Positions 43,101-50,901 of a DNA stretch of 64,000 nt are shown here, piece by piece. Source of the stretch: Mesorhizobium mediterraneum (GTDB lineage: Bacteria; Pseudomonadota; Alphaproteobacteria; Rhizobiales; Rhizobiaceae); the NCBI RefSeq assembly GCF_002284565.1, contig NZ_NPKI01000011.1:310001-374000 (forward strand), written 5' to 3'. The position numbers and the translations under genes are program-made. Below the pieces are notes generated by a model. It made no database searches, was not told the origin of the DNA, and was given only the letters and a program-made list of their open reading frames with translations. Each line of letters begins with the position of its first letter. Positions within the stretch are counted from its first letter, which is position 1.

Positions 43101-43372
43101 AAGCGCGCAATGTCCTGATCGCCCTCGTCGACGCGGAACCACACATGCGGCGCCTCGACGCTTTCGAGATAGTCGATGACCGCGGTCGTCTTGCCGTAGC
43201 CGGCCGGCGCCGCCACCCAGCATATGGTCGACCGCGATTTCCGATCGATCGCTTCGAGAACGCGGTTCCGCCTCAATATCCTGGCACTGCGCGGCGCCGC
43301 CAGCTTGGCGATCCGGCCTGTGCCCGAGAGCGGGCGCCTCGCATCGGCTTCGATGGCGTCTAGAGGGGTCAT
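40151..43372 (-). CDS. MalT-like STAND ATPase regulator with C-terminal SARP-type BTAD domain
   Basis: A 1073-residue signal-responsive regulator. The N-terminal NTPase has Walker A APAGYGKTT (about residues 55-63), Walker B TILVLDDLHDADT and MalT-like winged-helix motifs (FYLHDLLRDFLDR). The middle (about 430-830) is helical, TPR-like. The C-terminal part starts with an OmpR/SARP-like winged helix (VHVLGGFRLELDGNPLPLG, then LQDWLWPDLDGDQARAACEQALHRLRKLLG) and ends in a bacterial transcriptional activation (BTAD) repeat region. The start is taken at the ATG at 43372; an ATG at 43396 is also possible and both lack strong ribosome-binding sites. Direct repeats with an 11-base period upstream of the redox operon (47958-47977) would suit a SARP-type activator. 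Confidence 0.85.
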   Translation of the reverse strand: MTPLDAIEADARRPLSGTGRIAKLAAPRSARILRRNRVLEAIDRKSRSTICWVAAPAGYGKTTAVIDYLESVEAPHVWFRVDEGDQDIARFFQYLTQSLAPPAVGDMPVFGVEYAEQPNEFARRFFRAYFARLKPDTILVLDDLHDADTPEFRGVLSVMFRELPDTVRCICASRTLPREELSDLVLRGQMAVVDRSALEFSTAEARDLVQLRSKNASVDVEAARGWAIGLVLLADHGSTVGPDDTSGGQNALLDLLGRHFFLSLPATDQDMLLKLNLLPEISAELADEMIGSGEAGKLLDRLYKRQLLVTRTESSRDVFYLHDLLRDFLDRSFAERVPREEQRLLKRKAATILVEAGRLDEAIPLALQAEDWGLASKLILSRAEDVLAQGGRATFIDWCGRLPEALMSGWHFYWLGVAHVPDDVAAERWLAKAWQAFGEADDQRGLCLTVSRAVLVKTASWRTYEGLSMWTRRAFELIERGLPELPREEAMLVRIGMMRALNFGDDYYRGSPAGQALEAELLERLTKNSGQDPSGFRLLASETLIDLSASTMRADLFAKAVDSVIDDLGQKDVLPWILGMWLVAFGAESGRYFPYKRRNFPYPSSEAALREAIAIGERESLKSVEFGGLYHLQMQMKVRNDFAEFHQVVERLAEIADSRFTTQVAVVADCHAALHARQGDFAAAYRDCERFMEAIEAANEPMVERWPHYITKFQVLLADRKPREAAALLSDLLPRLDGGARKRTEICILAAEALETLWGGHSHYGDRLKIFLEALRDISWPMVLLNVPDLLAELLGDALERGIEPKLCRSLIGERRLDVPQRRPAAWPWPLKVHVLGGFRLELDGNPLPLGAKPPTKALDILRVLAISKDNTCSLETLQDWLWPDLDGDQARAACEQALHRLRKLLGRTDLIVQREGKLRLASDKVWVDLADWDARLKAVAIANGEALPEAEALFLAFPGPLFLHERASFWSLAAAEKVRRDLIDLGLRIGLRLETTGNAHEARSIYLRTLELYPDAGPVCKALIKERLARRDFEAAVDDYARYKRALDAAGEAAPAAEIRALVEPYLARLTR

Positions 43373-43542
43373 GAGGGCTCGCGCTCGACCAATCATCGAG
43401 CGCCGGTCGTGCCGCCGTGACCGTCCCGCCGCCCAGATTGACCCTAGGGTAGCGCAATCATGCAACAATTCGTAGTGGCTTCGCAGATGAAGCGGCGATG
43501 GCCGATTCCAGCCGTCGACTGGATGCCTGCGCGATCGCGAAA

Positions 43543-44255
43543 TCAGGACGCGGATGAGACCGAATTGTGTGAGGCAGCGCCGGCGGGTGACCGATGGATC
43601 CCGCACTCTATCTTCGACAGGCCGCTCCAGCGGCCCGCGCGCGGATTGTCCGCGCTGCCGCACTTGACCGTGCAGGGCGCGCAGCCGATCGAGAGGTAGC
43701 CCTTTCGAGGAGCGGATGCTGGGGAAGATGATAACGGTCGAGATAGTCCTCAATCTGCTGGCGGGTGAAGCGGGCAAGCGGGTCGATCTTCAGGCGCCCG
43801 TCAGTTTCCTCCAGTGTCGAAACATCCGCGCGAAGCCCGCCATGATATCGCTTGCGACCGGAAATCCAGGCTTTGAAACCGGTCAGCGCATTTTCGAGCG
43901 GCAGAACCTTGCGGATGTGGCAGCACCGGTCCGGATCGCGGCGGTGCAGCGCTCCAGTGCCGTCGAGCATCCGCATGACGTCGGCCTGAGGCTTGACGAC
44001 GCGCAGATCGGTGAGACCGAGCAGAGCCGTCAGCTGCGCGCGATAGGCGATCGTCTCTGCGAACAGCTTTCCGGTGTCGAGCGTGATGATGGGGAGCGAA
44101 CGGTCGATCGCGGCTGCCATATGCAGCAGCACTGCGGATTCTGCGCCGAACGAGGACACGAGCGCTATGTTTCCACAAAACAGATCGGTGACGAGCGGCG
44201 CCAGCAGGTCGGGCCCGTCGAGATGGTTCAGCTCTGCGACGACAGCTTCATACAT
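43543..44255 (-). pseudogene. cysH: Adenylyl-sulfate reductase gene (cysH) with a -1 frameshift near the 3' end
   Basis: The intact part encodes an assimilatory APS reductase: pyrophosphate-binding SSFGAESAVLLHMAA, LDTGKLFAET, the first cluster cysteines in RCCHIRKVLPL and the arginine-rich SGRKRYHGGLRADVS. After HPLLER the frame breaks. Adding one G to the GGG run (43700-43702 on the plus strand) restores GYLSIGCAPCTVKCG and WSGLSKIECGIH, i.e. the second CxxC pair for the [4Fe-4S] cluster and the C-terminal catalytic Cys. As written, the protein ends in unrelated residues (stop at 43608) and cannot bind the cluster. The start ATG at 44255 lies 45 bases after the YeiH-cytochrome gene, so it was part of that operon. 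It may be a pseudogene or a homopolymer sequencing error. Confidence 0.8.
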
Positions 44256-44300
44256 CGCGGTTCGGCCGGTCAAAGACGGTGGTGGCGTGACAAGGCCGCA

Positions 44301-45731
44301 TCATAGCTTCGCCACGAAATCGAGGATCGCCTGGCGGTCGGTCTCGTCCAGGTCGAAGAAACGGTCGCGCACGATCTGCGCCGTGCCGCCATGGGCGAAG
44401 ACGGCATCGCGCAGCGTGGTCGCGCGGCCGTCGTGCAGGTAGCGTTGGCGCAGGCGGATGCCGACGAGCGGCGTGGTCCGCCATTCGGCGCCGATGGCAT
44501 CGCCCTGGACGATCTTGTCGTCGAGTGCCGGCCCCATGTCGTGCAGCAAAAGGTCGGAATAAAGCCGGACTTCGCCGTTGACACCTTCCAGCGCTGGCAC
44601 ATGGCATTTGGCGCAACCGACCGAGGCGAAAAGCCGTCCGCCATGGCTGCCGAGCATCGCGCTGTGGCTCGATGAAGGCGATGCGGTCCGGAAGGTCGAC
44701 GAGAATGGGAGCAATGCGCCATAGGCCAGCGCCGCCGACAGTACCAACCCGACGAGGCCCACGCCGACCAGGCGCCAGGCGCCGCCGGCCTCTCCGAGTC
44801 GGCTGACCCGGGTGGTGATGCCGAGCGCGATCATCACCATGAGGAACAGGAACTGGTCGACATCGAGGATGACGCGGCGCAGTTGCGGATTGAGGGTGAT
44901 CTCCGAATTGAGCATCACCACGCCGATGAACGCGACGATGAACCACGGGAACGGGATCGGCGCTGCCTCTTGCGCCTTGTTGCGGCTGCGAAAGACCAGG
45001 CTGGCGGCGAGCAGAAGCGGGACGAGCATCAGCACCTTGCTGAGCTTGACCAGCGTGGCGGTGTTCAGCGCGCCATCGGAAATGGCGAAGGAGGCGCCGT
45101 AGACCTGCGCCAGCTCGAAAATGCTCGCCCCGACGAACACGCCATAGAGGCGGTCGTCGAGATGCGGCAGCCATCCGCTCAGGAACATGACCGGATAGGC
45201 GAGCAACGCCACGGTGCCGCTCAGCGTGATCAGGGCGATGGCGATGCCGGCACTCTGGTCGCGCGCACGCACCAGCGCGGCCATGGAGAGGATCGCCGCG
45301 GCGCCGCAGACGGCGCTGCCGACCGCGACAAGCAGCGCGATCTCGGCGTCGAGCCTGAACAGCTTGCGCGCGATGGCGTAGAGCAGCGTCAGCACGAGGA
45401 TCAGCTCGATGGCCGCCACCCCGAGCGGCATGAACCCCAGATCCAGGAACAGCCGCGTCGTGATACGGAAGCCGACCAGCACCACGGCGAGCCGCAGCAA
45501 ATAGCGCTTGGTGAAGTCGAGCCCCGGCCGCAAGGCGTCTGGACAGGCGAAGCTGCTGCCGATCATGAGCCCGAAGAGCATGGCGACGAGGACCGGGTTG
45601 CGCGACAGCGGCTCGCCCAGTCCGCCGGCGATCCAGCCGGCCGCAAGGGCAAGTGCCGCAGCAACGATGACGCCAGGCAAGACCGGGCGCATTTTTTCGG
45701 GCGCATGGGAGAGCGTCAGGGCGAGGCTCAT
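44301..45731 (-). CDS. YeiH-family putative sulfate exporter fused to a C-terminal cytochrome c domain
   Basis: A 476-residue chimeric membrane protein. Residues 15-345 are a YeiH/UPF0324-type permease with about ten hydrophobic segments and family motifs such as VLVAMLFGLMIGSSF, LLRLAVVLVGFRIT, AVGSAVCGAAAI and GASIFELAQVYGA. After a Ser-rich linker (350-357) comes a single-haem domain: CAKCH at 373-377, LYSDLLLHDMGPALDD (possible Met axial ligand) and FLHDG-like YLHDGRATTLRDA. This second part matches the C-terminal half of di-haem oxidoreductases (DUF1111), whose N-terminal half is encoded by the gene upstream. The haem must face the periplasm. The start overlaps the upstream stop by four bases (ATGA). 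YeiH relatives are proposed sulfate/sulfite exporters. Confidence 0.85.
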   Translation of the reverse strand: MSLALTLSHAPEKMRPVLPGVIVAAALALAAGWIAGGLGEPLSRNPVLVAMLFGLMIGSSFACPDALRPGLDFTKRYLLRLAVVLVGFRITTRLFLDLGFMPLGVAAIELILVLTLLYAIARKLFRLDAEIALLVAVGSAVCGAAAILSMAALVRARDQSAGIAIALITLSGTVALLAYPVMFLSGWLPHLDDRLYGVFVGASIFELAQVYGASFAISDGALNTATLVKLSKVLMLVPLLLAASLVFRSRNKAQEAAPIPFPWFIVAFIGVVMLNSEITLNPQLRRVILDVDQFLFLMVMIALGITTRVSRLGEAGGAWRLVGVGLVGLVLSAALAYGALLPFSSTFRTASPSSSHSAMLGSHGGRLFASVGCAKCHVPALEGVNGEVRLYSDLLLHDMGPALDDKIVQGDAIGAEWRTTPLVGIRLRQRYLHDGRATTLRDAVFAHGGTAQIVRDRFFDLDETDRQAILDFVAKL

Positions 45732-47185
45732 GGCTTTGCCCCGTCGGGCAGGCGGAGCGTTCGCAGATAGAAGGCGACCGCCTCGATCTGCGCGGTATCG
45801 TCTTCGATCGGCTGCGAGCCCGCCTCGCGGCTGACAGTCGCGCTGGTGATGCCGAGTTCGTTTGCGAAAGCGTTCGCTACCATGTCTTCGAGGGTGGCTA
45901 TGTCAGCCTTCCAGCCGTATCGGCCGACCCGCGATGCGCCCTGACCATCGACGACATGATGCGCGCGGCCTTTGATGCCGTCGCCCTTGCTGACCGCCTG
46001 CGCTTCGATGACCCTGTCGGGTATCTCGTCGATCCCAGCGATACCGTAGAGTGCGAGCGGCATGCGCAGCGAGATCACATTGGCCTGGCTTGGCATCGCC
46101 GCCGACACGATCCTCATGCCATCGCGCAACGCATGGCGTCTGGCGACCGGGCTGTTGGGATGATCGATCGGAACCGTGCGCCCAGAGCCCGGATCAATAT
46201 GGGCTATTCTGCGCGCAAAGTGGTTTTCATCGATGCTCGCACCGCCAGGGCCGGGATGGCAGGCCACGCAGGACGTTGCATTGAACAATGGGCCGAGGCC
46301 CATGCGCGGCGTGAAATCGGTCTGGAACGACTTTTTTCCGCGCGCCGCAAGATTGGCGTCGGCGGCAGCGCCCTGCGTCCCCTGCATCGCTGCCGCCGCG
46401 CCGTGCTCGTCGAAGACCCCAACCTCGACGAGCGCCCCTTCGAGGCCCGGAAATCCCGGAACCTCGCCGCCAATCGTTATCCAGATATGCTGTGCATCCG
46501 CCGAGGTCGCGATCGCGCGAAGGCGATCGGGGCCGAGGGGCCCGAGCCCTGGAATCTCGATCGTCGCCCGGGCGAGAAGCCGGCCGTCCTGGCTCAAGCG
46601 CAGCAGCGAGCCGTCGCCGCGATTGGCGACGAACAGATCAGACCCGCCAGCCAGCGTCGTGTGGCTCGAGAATTGCGGATTGGCGATCTCGGGAATGGCC
46701 GCGGCGACATCGACCGGACGGTCGAATTCCGGCAGCGAGATCGTGCGGCTCCTGGCGACCGCGAAATGCCGCCGGTCGTCCTCCAGTTCAAGCAGCACCA
46801 GCCGGTCACGGCCGGGGTCGGCGATGTAGAGAGCGCGGTCCGGGTTCCACTTGAAGGCGACGCCGATGACGCCGGGATCGTCGCCGATGCCGTGGCCGGT
46901 GCTTACCGTGCCCAGGCCGGTGCTTACCGTGCCGGGGCCGGCCAAGCCGTCGACGCCATCCTGGACGTGGATCTGAACCACGCTTCCATCCGCGGTGACG
47001 GCGGCGAACACGGCAAAGCCGCTGCCGTCCGGCGATCGACCGAGAAACGCCGTTCCGAGCGCGCCCGTCTGCATTCCGCCTGATGTCAGCTGGCCGCTTG
47101 CCTGGTAATTCATGAGCTTGCCAAGCCAGCCGCTGGGCTGCGCTTTCGGCGTATTCTCGCGATCGGTATGCCGGCCGGCGAACAC
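45728..47185 (-). CDS. Beta-propeller plus N-terminal half of a di-haem oxidoreductase (3' fragment)
   Basis: A 485-residue frame. The first 260 residues are propeller-like repeats (ALYIADPGRDRLVLLELED, GGSDLFVANRGDGSLLRL, AQHIWITIGGEVPG). Residues 280-485 are the first haem half of a DUF1111 di-haem oxidoreductase: CVACH at 306-310, SPVARRHALRDG and VGRYGWKADIATLEDMVANAFANELG. The second haem half is absent and instead sits on the YeiH protein. The GTG at 47185 is the only nearby start and has no good ribosome-binding site. The frame continues upstream, through a TAG at 47195, into the next fragment, so this is probably the distal part of one larger protein. A 21-bp tandem duplication lies at 46894-46935. 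Confidence 0.75.
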   Translation of the reverse strand: MFAGRHTDRENTPKAQPSGWLGKLMNYQASGQLTSGGMQTGALGTAFLGRSPDGSGFAVFAAVTADGSVVQIHVQDGVDGLAGPGTVSTGLGTVSTGHGIGDDPGVIGVAFKWNPDRALYIADPGRDRLVLLELEDDRRHFAVARSRTISLPEFDRPVDVAAAIPEIANPQFSSHTTLAGGSDLFVANRGDGSLLRLSQDGRLLARATIEIPGLGPLGPDRLRAIATSADAQHIWITIGGEVPGFPGLEGALVEVGVFDEHGAAAAMQGTQGAAADANLAARGKKSFQTDFTPRMGLGPLFNATSCVACHPGPGGASIDENHFARRIAHIDPGSGRTVPIDHPNSPVARRHALRDGMRIVSAAMPSQANVISLRMPLALYGIAGIDEIPDRVIEAQAVSKGDGIKGRAHHVVDGQGASRVGRYGWKADIATLEDMVANAFANELGITSATVSREAGSQPIEDDTAQIEAVAFYLRTLRLPDGAKP

Positions 47186-47194
47186 GCCGCCGGC

Positions 47195-47887
47195 CTAGCG
47201 GCTTGGCGCGTTGGCGAGTGGCGCACCGTCGGGGTCGACGACCGTGACGCTGCCCTCGCCATTGACCCCGCCAGGCGCGTTTGCGATCCAGGGCCTTCCG
47301 AACGCGTTGTTGATGGAAATGTATCGCGGTCCGGACGCAGCTGCGTGGCGCGCGGTTCGAGCCCCGGCATTGTACCGCCGGTTGAGAAACCGTTCGCTCT
47401 GCGCCGTGTAGAGCTGAACCCTCGCATCCGCGTCTTTGCCGGTGAGATCTTGCGGAACGATGATGGTGCCAGCAGACTTGCCCGCGCGCGGATCGATGGA
47501 CAGGATCGTCCCGACCTCAAATACTGGATCGCCCGGCGGCGCGCCGAAATTGCTACCTACGGCGACAAGAACCCTGAGCGGATCGAGCACCCGCCCTTCG
47601 CGCGTCGCCATGAGGAATTCCGGATTTCCTGGAATCGGCCCGCCGACATGAAAGCGGCCCACCTCGCGCACGCCGGCCACGTCGGGCAGCCCGACCGCGA
47701 CGACACGCGCGTTCAGGCGCCAGTTGGGGGTCTGATCTCCCGCGAACGCCCAGGTCGGCAGCAGGCCGACAAGTATCGCCGCCGTCGCCATGTTCCAGCG
47801 AGCAGAAAACCCCGACAGCGCGGACCATCGCCGGGTCTGATGAGTCCCGGCGAAATCCGTGGGGGCCACTGCACTGCCTGTTCGCAT
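47195..47887 (-). CDS. N-terminal fragment of the secreted beta-propeller/di-haem protein, ends at in-frame TAG
   Basis: A 230-residue frame with a late hydrophobic export segment (ATAAILVGLLPTWAFAG near residue 40) and propeller-like sequence (VREVGRFHVGGPIPGNPEFLMATREGRVLDP; RPWIANAPGGVNGEGSVTVVDPDGAPLANAP). The ATG at 47887 has GGAG eight bases upstream. The TAG stop at 47195-47197 is in the same frame as the next coding part, with only three codons (Ala-Gly-Gly) before the GTG used there. The joined sequence reads as one propeller without loss, so TAG probably replaced a Lys or Gln codon. If not a sequencing error, the operon's periplasmic redox protein is broken. Confidence 0.75.
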   Translation of the reverse strand: MRTGSAVAPTDFAGTHQTRRWSALSGFSARWNMATAAILVGLLPTWAFAGDQTPNWRLNARVVAVGLPDVAGVREVGRFHVGGPIPGNPEFLMATREGRVLDPLRVLVAVGSNFGAPPGDPVFEVGTILSIDPRAGKSAGTIIVPQDLTGKDADARVQLYTAQSERFLNRRYNAGARTARHAAASGPRYISINNAFGRPWIANAPGGVNGEGSVTVVDPDGAPLANAPSR

Positions 47888-47957
47888 CGCGAGGTCTCCG
47901 GCGGTCGCAAGCGCTCGGTGACGCCTGCCACTCACGGTGCAACGTTTCGACCACGCG

Positions 47958-47977
47958 CGCTTACGGATCGCTTACGG
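47958..47977 (-). promoter_or_regulatory. Direct repeats with 11-base period upstream of the redox operon
   Basis: CGCTTACGG occurs at 47958-47966 and again at 47969-47977, giving a period of 11 bases, one helical turn. It is 71 bases upstream of the propeller gene start. SARP-type activators bind short direct repeats at 11-base spacing next to the -35 region, and a SARP-domain regulator is encoded at 40151-43372, but binding is inferred. Confidence 0.4.
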
Positions 47978-48072
47978 CATTCGGCGTAACTGGCTCGCCG
48001 TATCAACTGCGAGCCGAGCATCGCTGCTATGATTTGAGGTCGCGCTGACGTTGCGGCGCGAACGCCGATCGT

Positions 48073-49902
48073 TCAACCGGCCGGAGCGGTTCCCAGTCGA
48101 TTTCCGCCGGCTTTTGCGATGAAGCTGCGCCAACCGCCATAGGCCGAAATGTCGATAGCCTGTGACAATCCGGCGGTTTCGACCAGGAAGCCTTTGGCCG
48201 ATGTCCCGTCATCGAGCTCGATCGTGCCTATGCCGAGCGGCGGTGGGATCGCGGCCACGAACCGTCCGAACGCGTCTGCTGAAAGCCGCCAAACCTCGAC
48301 ATCGATCGCCGCTCCGTTGCCATCGGCAACGCGCACGAGCCCCGGCTTCGGCACGGATTGGCCGGCAAGCGCATAGAGCTGATAGGAAGCAACTGTCTTG
48401 GCGATCCTGCTCATTCGGCCGCCCAGCGCGCAGAGTTGGCCGTTGAGCGGCATCCCCGACAAATGTGCGCCGACGACCACGAGCTCGATCATGGCGTCAT
48501 CGAAATCAGGCGTTTTGGCGGATGAGGCAGGCATTGGCCAGCCGGTCGCACCAAGCCCGAGACCGCCGGCTGCATGGAGCTCGCTGCCGAGCGCCGCCGT
48601 CAGAGCGTCCTTGCCGGCAGCGGCAAGCAAGGTGACGCTCATCGGCAAGCCATCGTCGCGCTTGCCCGTCGGCACGGCGATGCCGCACATGTCGAGCAGA
48701 TTGACGAAGTTAGTGTAGGTGCCGAGCCGGCTGTTGGTGACGATCGGATCGGCCAAAACAGCCGCCAGCGAATAGTGCGTCGGCGCCGTCGGCACGCAGA
48801 AGAGGTCGACCGAGGCGATGACAGGCGCCAGCCCGGCCTTGTAGGCCTGCAGCGCATAAAAGCCCTTGAAAGCATCCGTTGCCGAAAGTTTTCGCGCGCC
48901 GCCAATGATCGTGCGCGTCACCGGGTGCATGGCTGCTTCGTTCGCTTCCATGAAATCCGCGATCGCCGCATAGCGCTCGGCCACCCATGCGCCTTCGTAA
49001 AGCAGGTTGGCGGTGGCGTAGAAATCGCCGAAGGGGATTTCTACCAATCGGCAGCCGAGCTGTTCCAGCGTCCGCAGCGCCGTTTCGAATCCCGCCTGCA
49101 TGGCGGCGTCGCCAAAAAATTGCCGGTCCGTCTTTGCCGGAATGCCGACAGACGGCACCGGTGGACGCGGACCGAGCGACGGCGCCGCGATAACGCGCGA
49201 ATAAGGATCGGCGTCATCCTTTGCCGCCGCGGCCCTGAAGACGCTGTAGGCGTCATCGACGGTGAGCGCGAAGACGGAGACGCAGTCGAGCGTGCGGCAG
49301 GCCGGCACGACGCCGGCGGCCGACAGCGCGCCGACCGTCGGCTTCAGCCCGACGATGTTGTTGAGGCCGGCGGGGATACGGCCGGAGCCGGCGGTGTCGG
49401 TGCCGAGCGCGAAAGAAACAATGCCGCGCGCCGTCGCCACGGCCGAGCCGCACGAGGAGCCGCCCGGCACCAGTTTAGGATCGATCGCGTTTCTCGGTAT
49501 CGGATAGGGCGTGCGCACGCCGACGAGGCCGGTGGCGAACTGGTCGAGATTGGTTTTTCCGACGACCAGCGCGCCGGCCGCCCTCAGATGCGCGACGACG
49601 GTGGCGTCTTTCGTCGGCAAGTAGGCATATTCGGCGCAGCCGGCCGTGGTCGGCATGCCGGCAACATCGATGTTGTCCTTGACCGCAAACGGCACGCCCC
49701 AGAGCGGCTTTGCCACGGGATCGAATCCGCCGAGTGCCTCGGCTTCGGCGAGCATCTCGGCCTTGCTTGCCAGATGGATGAAGATGCCGGGATCGTCCGC
49801 TTCCGCTATGCGCTGAAACACGGTTTCAACGACGGTCGCAACCGACATGCCGGAGGCATAGGCCGCGTGCAGGCTGCCGATATCGAAGCGGATTTCGCTC
49901 AT
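48073..49902 (-). CDS. atzF: Allophanate hydrolase
   Basis: A 609-residue amidase-signature enzyme that hydrolyses allophanate to ammonia and CO2, the last step of biuret use. The Ser-cisSer-Lys triad can be placed: K75 in VKDNID, S150 in VPGGSSCGS and S173 in TDTAGSGRIP. From about residue 470 comes the AtzF-type C-terminal domain, with MPLNGQLCALGGRM, FLVETAGLSQAIDISAYGGWRSF. This distinguishes it from GatA and other amidases. The ATG at 49902 overlaps the cupin stop (ATGA). Gene order with biuret hydrolase and an importer gives strong support for the function. Confidence 0.93.
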   Translation of the reverse strand: MSEIRFDIGSLHAAYASGMSVATVVETVFQRIAEADDPGIFIHLASKAEMLAEAEALGGFDPVAKPLWGVPFAVKDNIDVAGMPTTAGCAEYAYLPTKDATVVAHLRAAGALVVGKTNLDQFATGLVGVRTPYPIPRNAIDPKLVPGGSSCGSAVATARGIVSFALGTDTAGSGRIPAGLNNIVGLKPTVGALSAAGVVPACRTLDCVSVFALTVDDAYSVFRAAAAKDDADPYSRVIAAPSLGPRPPVPSVGIPAKTDRQFFGDAAMQAGFETALRTLEQLGCRLVEIPFGDFYATANLLYEGAWVAERYAAIADFMEANEAAMHPVTRTIIGGARKLSATDAFKGFYALQAYKAGLAPVIASVDLFCVPTAPTHYSLAAVLADPIVTNSRLGTYTNFVNLLDMCGIAVPTGKRDDGLPMSVTLLAAAGKDALTAALGSELHAAGGLGLGATGWPMPASSAKTPDFDDAMIELVVVGAHLSGMPLNGQLCALGGRMSRIAKTVASYQLYALAGQSVPKPGLVRVADGNGAAIDVEVWRLSADAFGRFVAAIPPPLGIGTIELDDGTSAKGFLVETAGLSQAIDISAYGGWRSFIAKAGGNRLGTAPAG

Positions 49903-50240
49903 TTCGTCTCGTCCAGAATGATCACCGGCAGATTCCACTGGATCAGCACGACGCAGCCGTCTTTCGTCCACACCGAATGCTCGGTCCCGGCCGGGTTCAG
50001 CACCACGCTTCCGGCAGGATAGTCGCCATTCCCGTCGCTCTGCATGCCCTCCAGCACGACGATGGTTTCCAGCCCGACATGGCGATGGCGCGGCACGCCG
50101 GCGCCGGGCCGATAGTTCAGGATCGCGACGGACGGTTCAGCCGGTCCGCCCTTGAGCAGCCAATGCACCGAGATGCCTTCGCGAAAATGCTCGAATGTCA
50201 GATCACGCCAGGTGAGAGCCGGATATGCAATGTTAGGCAT
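49899..50240 (-). CDS. Small cupin-domain protein of the biuret operon
   Basis: A 113-residue single-domain cupin. Metal-binding motif 1 is [16 protein letters not shown] (His, His, Glu) and motif 2 [17 protein letters not shown] (final His). The start is the ATG at 50240 (AAGGGAA upstream), eight bases inside the preceding hydrolase gene; a TTG at 50246 is less likely. Tight overlaps on both sides show it belongs to the operon. The reaction is unknown; it could be a small metal-dependent hydrolase/isomerase for a carboxylated intermediate such as carboxybiuret or allophanate, but nothing in the sequence proves this. Confidence 0.8.
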   Translation of the reverse strand: MPNIAYPALTWRDLTFEHFREGISVHWLLKGGPAEPSVAILNYRPGAGVPRHRHVGLETIVVLEGMQSDGNGDYPAGSVVLNPAGTEHSVWTKDGCVVLIQWNLPVIILDETK

Positions 50241-50901
50241 CGGCAATTCCCTTGAGCACCTGGTCCGTCATCGCCGTCCAGCCGACGATCGCGCCCTGCG
50301 CCCTGATCATGGCCAGCGCGGCCGCCTTGAATTCCGGAAAATAGCTCTCCGTCGCATCCTCGGCCAGCAGGCATTCATAGCCGCGGTCGTTGGCCTCGCG
50401 CATCGTCGTCTGCACGCAGACTTCCGTCGTTACCCCGGCGAAGACGAGTTGCTGCACGCCGAGCCGCTTCAGGTCCTCGCCGAAGCTGGTGGCGTAGAAC
50501 GCGCCCTTGCCAGGTTTTTCGATAACGATTTCGCCAGGCAGCGGGGCAAGCTCGTCGAGGATCGCCGTTCCCGGCTCGCCGACGATCAGCACGCGGCCCA
50601 TTGGGCCGACATCGCCGATCCTGATCGACGGATTGCCGCGGTTGCGCTTGGCCGGTGGCAGGTCCGAGAGGTCTGATCTGTGGCACTCCATTGTGTGGAT
50701 CACCGGCAGGCCGGCGGCGCGAAATCCCTCGATCAGTCTCTTCACCGTTGGAACGATCGCCACCACCCGGCTGACGTCGTTGCCGAGACTGGCGCCGAAG
50801 CCGCCCGGCTCGGCGAAATCGCGCTGCATGTCGATGACGACCAGCGCCACCGCCTCAGGCTTGAAAGCAAACGGAAACGGCAGCGCGTCGATCTCGGCCA
50901 T
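50233..50901 (-). CDS. Isochorismatase-family cysteine hydrolase, candidate triuret or second biuret hydrolase
   Basis: A 222-residue cysteine hydrolase with a complete triad: D24 in [10 protein letters not shown]129 in [10 protein letters not shown] and C162 in [12 protein letters not shown]. It shares [18 protein letters not shown] with the biuret hydrolase's [18 protein letters not shown], so the two are close paralogues with related substrates. Isochorismatase-like triuret hydrolases that feed biuret hydrolase have been described, and this gene is a reasonable candidate for such an enzyme. The ATG at 50901 overlaps the ATPase stop by one base. Confidence 0.85.
   Translation of the reverse strand: MAEIDALPFPFAFKPEAVALVVIDMQRDFAEPGGFGASLGNDVSRVVAIVPTVKRLIEGFRAAGLPVIHTMECHRSDLSDLPPAKRNRGNPSIRIGDVGPMGRVLIVGEPGTAILDELAPLPGEIVIEKPGKGAFYATSFGEDLKRLGVQQLVFAGVTTEVCVQTTMREANDRGYECLLAEDATESYFPEFKAAALAMIRAQGAIVGWTAMTDQVLKGIADA

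Noticed and set aside
40151..43372. Possible LuxR-type HTH at the C-terminus of the large regulator, as in MalT
   Set aside because: The C-terminal region matches the SARP winged helix plus BTAD repeats; no LuxR recognition helix was found.
43373..43777. Upstream extension of the MalT/SARP-like regulator
   Set aside because: It would overlap the cysH gene out of frame and has no family similarity.
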